A stretch of 64,000 nt of DNA, from assembly GCF_008634025.1 (NCBI RefSeq), contig NZ_PDCM01000002.1:3249001-3313000 (forward strand). Reading direction: 5' to 3'. The notes beneath the pieces were generated by a model that saw only the letters and a program-made list of their open reading frames with translations, was not told the DNA's origin and ran no database searches. The DNA comes from Streptomyces albofaciens JCM 4342 (GTDB lineage Bacteria; Actinomycetota; Actinomycetes; Streptomycetales; Streptomycetaceae). Of this stretch, positions 59,870 through 64,000 are shown piece by piece. Numbering within the stretch: the stretch's first letter is position 1; each line of letters begins with the position of its first letter. A program made the position numbers and the translations under genes.

Positions 59870-60796
59870 TCAGCGCAGCTTGGGGTCGAGGGCGTCGCGC
59901 ACCGCGTCGCCGAGCATGATGAACGCCAGCACCGTGATGCTGAGGGCGCCCGCCGGCCAGAGCAGCATGTGCGGCGCGTTGCGCACATCCGTGGCGGCGG
60001 TGGAGATGTCGATGCCCCAGGAGACCGTCGGCGGCTTCAGGCCGACGCCCAGGAACGACAGCGTCGCCTCCAGGGAGACATACGTACCGAGCGCGATGGT
60101 CGCCACGACGATGACGGGCGCCAGCGCGTTGGGCGTGATGTGCCGCAGCAGCATCCGCGAGGTGCTCGCGCCCAGGGCGCGCGCCGCCTGCACGTAGTCC
60201 TGCTGCTTGGCGGTGATCACCGAGCCGCGGGCGATACGGGCGATCTGCGGCCAGCCCAGGATCGCCATCAGCAGCACGACGGTGAAGATCGAGCCGCCCT
60301 TGATGACGGACAGGAAGACGATGCCGCCGAGCAGGATCGGGATGCCGAAGAAGATGTCGCCGATCCGGGAGAGGATCGAGTCCCACCAGCCGCCGAAGAA
60401 GCCGGCCAGGCCGCCCATCAGGCAGCCGAACACGGCGGCGAGCAGGGTGGTGCACACACCGACGACGACCGAGGCCCGGGCGCCGTAGACGGTGCGGGCG
60501 TAGACGTCGCAGCCCTGGGTGTTGAAGCCGAAGGGGTGGCCGTCGGCCGGGCCCTGCTTGGACTTGGTGATGTCGCAGGCGTACGGGCTGGTGCTGGTCA
60601 GCAGGCTCGGCCAGATCGAGATGACGACCAGGAAGAGGATCAGCACCGCGGAGATGTAGAAGATGGGGTTGCGCCGCAGGTCGCGCCAGGCGTCGCCCCA
60701 CAGGCTGCGGGGCTTGTCCGCCTTCAGCTCCACGCCGACGACATCGGCCGCGTCCACGGGTGCCTGGGTGTGCACGGAGGTCTCGGTGTCAGGCAT
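59870..60796 (-). CDS. Oligopeptide ABC transporter permease (DppC/OppC type), third operon
   Basis: A 308-residue permease with a short cytoplasmic start (about 30 residues, half that of its paralogue), helix 1 PIFYISAVLILFLVVISIWP, the outside loop with a Cys pair (YACDITKSKQGPADGHPFGFNTQGCDVYARTVYGAR), EAA loop AKQQDYVQAARALGASTSRMLLRHITPN and the end IMLGDAVRDALDPKLR. Its ATG overlaps the other permease gene by eight bases with the same ATGCCTGA sequence as in the second operon, strong evidence of common origin. Confidence 0.93.
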   Translation of the reverse strand: MPDTETSVHTQAPVDAADVVGVELKADKPRSLWGDAWRDLRRNPIFYISAVLILFLVVISIWPSLLTSTSPYACDITKSKQGPADGHPFGFNTQGCDVYARTVYGARASVVVGVCTTLLAAVFGCLMGGLAGFFGGWWDSILSRIGDIFFGIPILLGGIVFLSVIKGGSIFTVVLLMAILGWPQIARIARGSVITAKQQDYVQAARALGASTSRMLLRHITPNALAPVIVVATIALGTYVSLEATLSFLGVGLKPPTVSWGIDISTAATDVRNAPHMLLWPAGALSITVLAFIMLGDAVRDALDPKLR

Positions 60797-61712
60797 AACG
60801 GATCCTCGGGTCCAGGACCGCGTAAAGCAGGTCGACGAGCAGGTTGGCGGCGAGGAAGACGACCACGAGGATGGTCACGAAGCCCACCACGGTCGGTGAG
60901 TTCTGCCGCAGGATGCCCTGGTAGAGCTGGTAGCCGACGCCCTGGATGTTGAAGATCCGCTCGGTGACGACGGCGCCGGCCATCAGGCCGCCGATGTCGG
61001 TGCCGAGGAAGGTGACGACGGGGATCAGCGAGTTGCGCATCAGGTGGACGGTGACCACCCGGCGGCGCGGCAGGCCCTTGGCCGTCGCGGTGCGGATGTA
61101 GTCCGAGCGCAGGTTCTCCGCGATCGAGGTTCGGGTGAGCCGGGACACGTACGCCAGCGAGACGCCCGCCAGCACGATGCCGGGCAGCAGCAGCTGGTCG
61201 AAGGTGACGTCGATGGAGACCGCCGGGGCGGCCCAGCCGAGCTTCACGCCGATGAAGTACTGCAGCACGTAGCCGGTGACGAACGTCGGGACCGAGATCA
61301 CCAGCAGCGTGAAGACCAGCACGCCGGTGTCCACGATCCGGCCTCGGCGCAGGCCCGCGATGACGCCGAGGGTCAGGCCGACCACCAGCTCGATGGCGAA
61401 CGCCACCAGCGTCAGCTTGATGGTGTTCGGGAAGGCGTTGCCCATCAGTTCCACGACCGGGGTGCCGTTGAAGGACGTACCGAAGTCGCCCTGGAAGATC
61501 CCGGCCATGTATTGCAGGTACTGGCTCCACAACGGGTCGTTGAGGTGCAGGGACTCCCGGATCGCCGCGGCGGTGGCCGGGTCCGGTGTCCGGTCTCCGA
61601 ACATGGCGGCGACGGGGTCGCCGATCGCGTAGACCATGACGAAGATCAGGAAAGTGGTGCCGATGAAGACGGGCACCATCTGGAGCAGTCGTCGTATGAC
61701 GTAGCGCCCCAT
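60789..61712 (-). CDS. Oligopeptide ABC transporter permease (DppB/OppB type), third operon
   Basis: A 307-residue permease of the DppB pattern: MGRYVIRRLLQMVPVFIGTT start (19 of the first 20 residues as in the second operon), loop ATAAAIRESLHLNDPLWSQYLQYMAGIFQGDFGTSFNG, EAA loop ENLRSDYIRTATAKGLPRRRVVTVHLMRNSLIP, end DLLYAVLDPRIRYA. It lies 122 bases after the binding-protein gene; the gap holds two small stem-loops. With the DppC partner it forms the membrane channel for the peptide. Confidence 0.93.
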   Translation of the reverse strand: MGRYVIRRLLQMVPVFIGTTFLIFVMVYAIGDPVAAMFGDRTPDPATAAAIRESLHLNDPLWSQYLQYMAGIFQGDFGTSFNGTPVVELMGNAFPNTIKLTLVAFAIELVVGLTLGVIAGLRRGRIVDTGVLVFTLLVISVPTFVTGYVLQYFIGVKLGWAAPAVSIDVTFDQLLLPGIVLAGVSLAYVSRLTRTSIAENLRSDYIRTATAKGLPRRRVVTVHLMRNSLIPVVTFLGTDIGGLMAGAVVTERIFNIQGVGYQLYQGILRQNSPTVVGFVTILVVVFLAANLLVDLLYAVLDPRIRYA

Positions 61713-61834
61713 GTGTCCTCCAGGAAAGCGCCGACGCGGGAACAGCCGGACCCGTTCTCGACGGGTACCGACTGTCCCCTGCCGCCGTAAGCGGTTATGT
61801 TCTTCGCGCCCCGCTCAGGGGCGGCTGCGTCGGA
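61713..61834 (-). promoter_or_regulatory. Stem-loop spacer between binding-protein and permease genes
   Basis: Two six-base stems with five-base loops are seen: CGCCCC/GGGGCG (61808-61813 and 61819-61824) and ACCCGT/ACGGGT (61750-61755 and 61761-61766). Like the hairpin after bldKB, they could stabilise the binding-protein mRNA or reduce read-through. The ribosome site of the permease gene is TGGAGGA just before 61712. Confidence 0.45.
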
Positions 61835-63463
61835 TCAGCCCTTGACCTTGATGTCGCTGAAGACAGGGACGCTGAAGGGGTTGAGCGTGACGTCGGAGAC
61901 CTTGTCCGACCAGCCGACGGTGCCGTTCTGGTAGAAGAGCGGGATGTTCACCGCGTCCTGGATGACGATCTTCTCGGCCTGCTTGTAGATGTCGGTGGCC
62001 TTCTTGATGTCCGTCTCGGCGGCGGCCTCGTCCATCAGCTTGTCGAATTCCTTGTTGCTCCACTTGCCGTCGTTGGAGCTGGACCCGGTCTTGTACAGCG
62101 GGGTCAGGAAGTTCTCGATGTGCGGGTAGTCCATCTGCCAGCCGGCGCGGAACGGCCCGTTCATCTCGCCCTTGGTGATCTGGTTGCGGAAGTCACCGAA
62201 GGTGCCGACCGGGTTGCCCACGCAGGCCTTGTCGTCGCCGAGGACCTTGTTGATGCTGTTGCAGGCCGCGTCCGCCCACTGCTTGTGGGAGTCCTTGTCG
62301 GCGTTGTAGCTGATGGTCAGCTTGCCGCCGGGGATGCCGCCGCCCTCTTCGATGAGCTTCTTGGCCTCGGTCGGGTTGTAGGTGCAGACGTCACCGCAGA
62401 GGTTCTTGTCGTAACCGTTGGCCTCGCCGAGCACCGGAGAGGTGAGGTCGACCATCGGTGTACGGGTGCCGTTGTAGATCTTCTCCGTGATGCTCTTGCG
62501 GTCGATCGCCATGGAGATGCCCTTGCGGACCTTCTCCATGCCCGGCTTGTTCCACTCGGGCTTGTAGAACGGGAAGGTGACGGCCTGGTAGAGACCCGCG
62601 GGCTGGGTGTGGTAGTTGCCCTTGAGGTCGTTCTTGGCGTTCTTGATCTGCTCCGCCGGGATGTCGTCGTTGACATCGAGGTTGCCGGCCTGGAGGGCGG
62701 CGTACGCGGCGTTGGAGTCGGTGAAGACCTGGAGCAGTACGCCCTTGTTCTGCGGCTTGTGGTCACCGGTGTAGTACTTGTTCGGGACGAGCTTCATCAG
62801 CTTGCCCCGCTCGTACGAGTCCACGGCGTACGGGCCGTTGCCGACCGGCTTCTTCAGGTATTCCTCGTGCTTGTCGAAGAACATCTTGGGCAGCGGCGAG
62901 AACGCCTTGTAGCCCAGGCGGACCGGCCAGGTGCCGAACTTCTTGCTGAGCTTGACGGTGAAGGTGGTGTCGTCCACGACCTTCAGGCCCGACAGCGTCT
63001 GGGCGGTCGGCTTGCCCTCCTCCGGGGAGGTCTTGTCGTAGCCCTCGATGTCGGAGAAGAAGTAGGCGTTCTTCTGCTTGTTGGTGGCCAGCGCCGCGTA
63101 GTTCCAGGCGTCCACGAACGACTTGGCCGTGAGCGGCTCGCCGTTGGAGAACTTCAGGCCCTTCTTCAGCTTGATGGTGAAGTTCTGGGCGTCGGAGGTC
63201 TCGATCGACTCGGCGGCGGCGTTCTTCGCCTCGCCGGTCTTCGGGTCGTACTCCTTCAGATTCATGAAGATCTGGTCCAGCACCTTGCCGCCGAGCACCT
63301 CGTTGGTGTTCGCGGGCTCCAGCGGGTTCTGCGGGTCTCCCCAGTTGGCCCGGACGAAGCCGGCCTCGGCACCCGAACTACCGCTGCTTCCACCGCATGC
63401 CGTCGCCGACAGGGCGATGGCTATCGCCCCTGCGATCCAGGTGGCGCTCTTGGCACCGCGCAT
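61835..63463 (-). CDS. Oligopeptide-binding lipoprotein (SBP family 5), third operon
   Basis: A 542-residue binding lipoprotein. The signal peptide ends ATAC (Cys23); the -3 position is Ala rather than Leu, a tolerated lipobox variant. The mature protein begins WGDPQNPLEPANTNEVLGGKVLDQIFMNLKEYDPKTGE and keeps family-5 features (GVLGEANGYDKNLCGDVCTYNPTEAKKLIEEGGGIPGG includes the same Cys pair as its paralogue). It is much richer in Lys and Asn than the second-operon protein. The ATG follows GAGGAGG. It is the first gene of the operon, with a long, AT-richer promoter region to its right. Confidence 0.94.
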   Translation of the reverse strand: MRGAKSATWIAGAIAIALSATACGGSSGSSGAEAGFVRANWGDPQNPLEPANTNEVLGGKVLDQIFMNLKEYDPKTGEAKNAAAESIETSDAQNFTIKLKKGLKFSNGEPLTAKSFVDAWNYAALATNKQKNAYFFSDIEGYDKTSPEEGKPTAQTLSGLKVVDDTTFTVKLSKKFGTWPVRLGYKAFSPLPKMFFDKHEEYLKKPVGNGPYAVDSYERGKLMKLVPNKYYTGDHKPQNKGVLLQVFTDSNAAYAALQAGNLDVNDDIPAEQIKNAKNDLKGNYHTQPAGLYQAVTFPFYKPEWNKPGMEKVRKGISMAIDRKSITEKIYNGTRTPMVDLTSPVLGEANGYDKNLCGDVCTYNPTEAKKLIEEGGGIPGGKLTISYNADKDSHKQWADAACNSINKVLGDDKACVGNPVGTFGDFRNQITKGEMNGPFRAGWQMDYPHIENFLTPLYKTGSSSNDGKWSNKEFDKLMDEAAAETDIKKATDIYKQAEKIVIQDAVNIPLFYQNGTVGWSDKVSDVTLNPFSVPVFSDIKVKG

Positions 63464-63852
63464 GGGACTGCCTCCTCATGAGTCCATTCACTTCATGGAA
63501 AGGAGCTGCCCGCAGCTGACACCCCTGACAGCCAGCGACCAGCCCCTGCTGCTCGTGAGTCGGCGCTCCCCACAGCGCGTGACCCATTGACCCGAGCTCA
63601 ATGCCCCCCAGTCTCAGTCACCTTCGCCCCATAAACCACGTGTAAGGGGTCTCGGTTTGGTCACATCCGGTTTCCGGAAGTTCGGAATCCGGACAAAACA
63701 AACCATCCAGACGGTAACGAAACGGACTGTCGGTGCACCACGTCGCGATCTTCGTCCGCAATTCGGACTCACCATGGCCGGATCGCAACCCAAATCTTGT
63801 TGACTCATTGCGATCAATTGCGATATCGGCCGCGCCAGAACGGGAAACGGAA
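63464..63852 (-). promoter_or_regulatory. Promoter region of third oligopeptide operon
   Basis: About 390 bases upstream of the binding-protein gene, with lower GC than most of the window between 63640 and 63830. Two features stand out: a direct repeat ATTGCGAT-CA-ATTGCGAT at 63807-63824 (10-base period, one helical turn) and a cluster of TCCGG/CCGGA words at about 63666-63692. Either may be a regulator site. I could not fix a reliable -35/-10 pair. Confidence 0.4.
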
Positions 63853-63887
63853 AGCGCCCCACCGGACGGTGAATCCGGTGGGGCGCT
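63853..63887 (-). terminator. Terminator downstream of typA-like gene
   Basis: Perfect 14-base arms (63853-63866 and 63874-63887, AGCGCCCCACCGGA and its inverse) with a seven-base loop. Read leftward, the hairpin lies 50 bases after the stop at 63938 and is followed by TTTCC. Confidence 0.75.
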
Positions 63888-63937
63888 CTCGGAGCGTAAT
63901 CGCCGCTCGTACGCCGGAGGTTACCCGGCGTGACGGA

Positions 63938-64000
63938 TCAGCGCTTCGCGCGCGACGCCGTCCGCGCGCGCTCACGGGCGTCCAGGACGACCTTGCGGAT
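63938..64000 (-). CDS. typA: C-terminal end of probable TypA/BipA translational GTPase
   Basis: Only the last 20 codons lie in the window (IRKVVLDARERARTASRAKR, then TGA at 63940-63938). The pattern IRK.VLD..ER.R at the extreme C-terminus matches the end of TypA/BipA ribosome-associated GTPases. As I recall, typA lies next to bldK in other Streptomyces, which supports the call. Everything else about the gene is outside the window. Confidence 0.6.
   Translation of the reverse strand: MRKVVLDARERARTASRAKR

Overview
The window is high-GC DNA, almost certainly from a Streptomyces-type actinomycete chromosome. The evidence is strong third-position GC bias, the mycothiol deacetylase gene mshB, a 7Fe ferredoxin, a bldK oligopeptide permease, a DUF397/Scr1-type regulator pair, many GTG/TTG starts and long GC-only hairpin terminators. 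No rRNA, tRNA, transposase, integrase, CRISPR or phage gene was seen. Most of the window looks like conserved core chromosome rather than a genomic island.

Layout. (1) 1-10961: end of a marC-like gene, a PHP phosphoesterase, a zinc-ribbon protein, an MFS exporter, a SUFU-domain protein, and then a magnesium-flavoured stretch (CorA, a MgtE-N/CBS protein, DUF1003), with a lipoprotein in the middle and the Fe-S carrier Mrp at the end. (2) 11098-16526, minus strand: an envelope-stress block running sigE-type ECF sigma factor, zinc-type anti-sigma factor, HtrA-like protease, TatB and a hypothetical gene. (3) 16692-28677: housekeeping genes, including an O-methyltransferase, DUF3117, enoyl-CoA hydratase, tag, a DivIVA-like protein, folP, a LOG-like protein, dapE, a lysozyme-like secreted protein, dapC, a 7Fe ferredoxin, a GNAT and a SirB1-type transglutaminase. 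dapE and dapC both serve lysine/diaminopimelate synthesis. (4) 28644-42704: a SpoIIE-type phosphatase, a four-gene ABC-2 transporter / histidine kinase / response regulator operon, a penicillin-binding-type hydrolase, a large cell-wall-associated membrane protein, mshB, an S9 peptidase and membrane proteins of unknown role.

(5) 43151-63463 is the most distinctive part. Three complete five-gene oligopeptide ABC importers lie side by side. The first, on the plus strand, has the unusual order permease, binding lipoprotein, permease, ATPase, ATPase, which is that of bldK, the importer needed for aerial growth in S. coelicolor. The other two are on the minus strand in the order binding lipoprotein, permease, permease, ATPase, ATPase. 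They resemble each other closely, including an 8-base overlap between the two permease genes, and look like a duplicated operon. Between these two copies sits a small regulatory module: a Scr1/WhiJ-type HTH protein, a DUF397 protein, a divergent RsbW-like ATPase and an Excalibur lipoprotein. A clear inverted repeat lies in the divergent promoter. The window ends in the C-terminus of what is probably typA/bipA.

Non-coding structure includes: at least eight genes whose start codon lies 6-7 bases after a TANNNT box (leaderless transcripts); a hairpin between bldKB and bldKC; a 34-bp tandem repeat grown from a terminator at 35021-35122; a long structured leader before corA; and a CTG-initiated gene with a good ribosome site. 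All family assignments are by eye from translated sequence. No database was searched.
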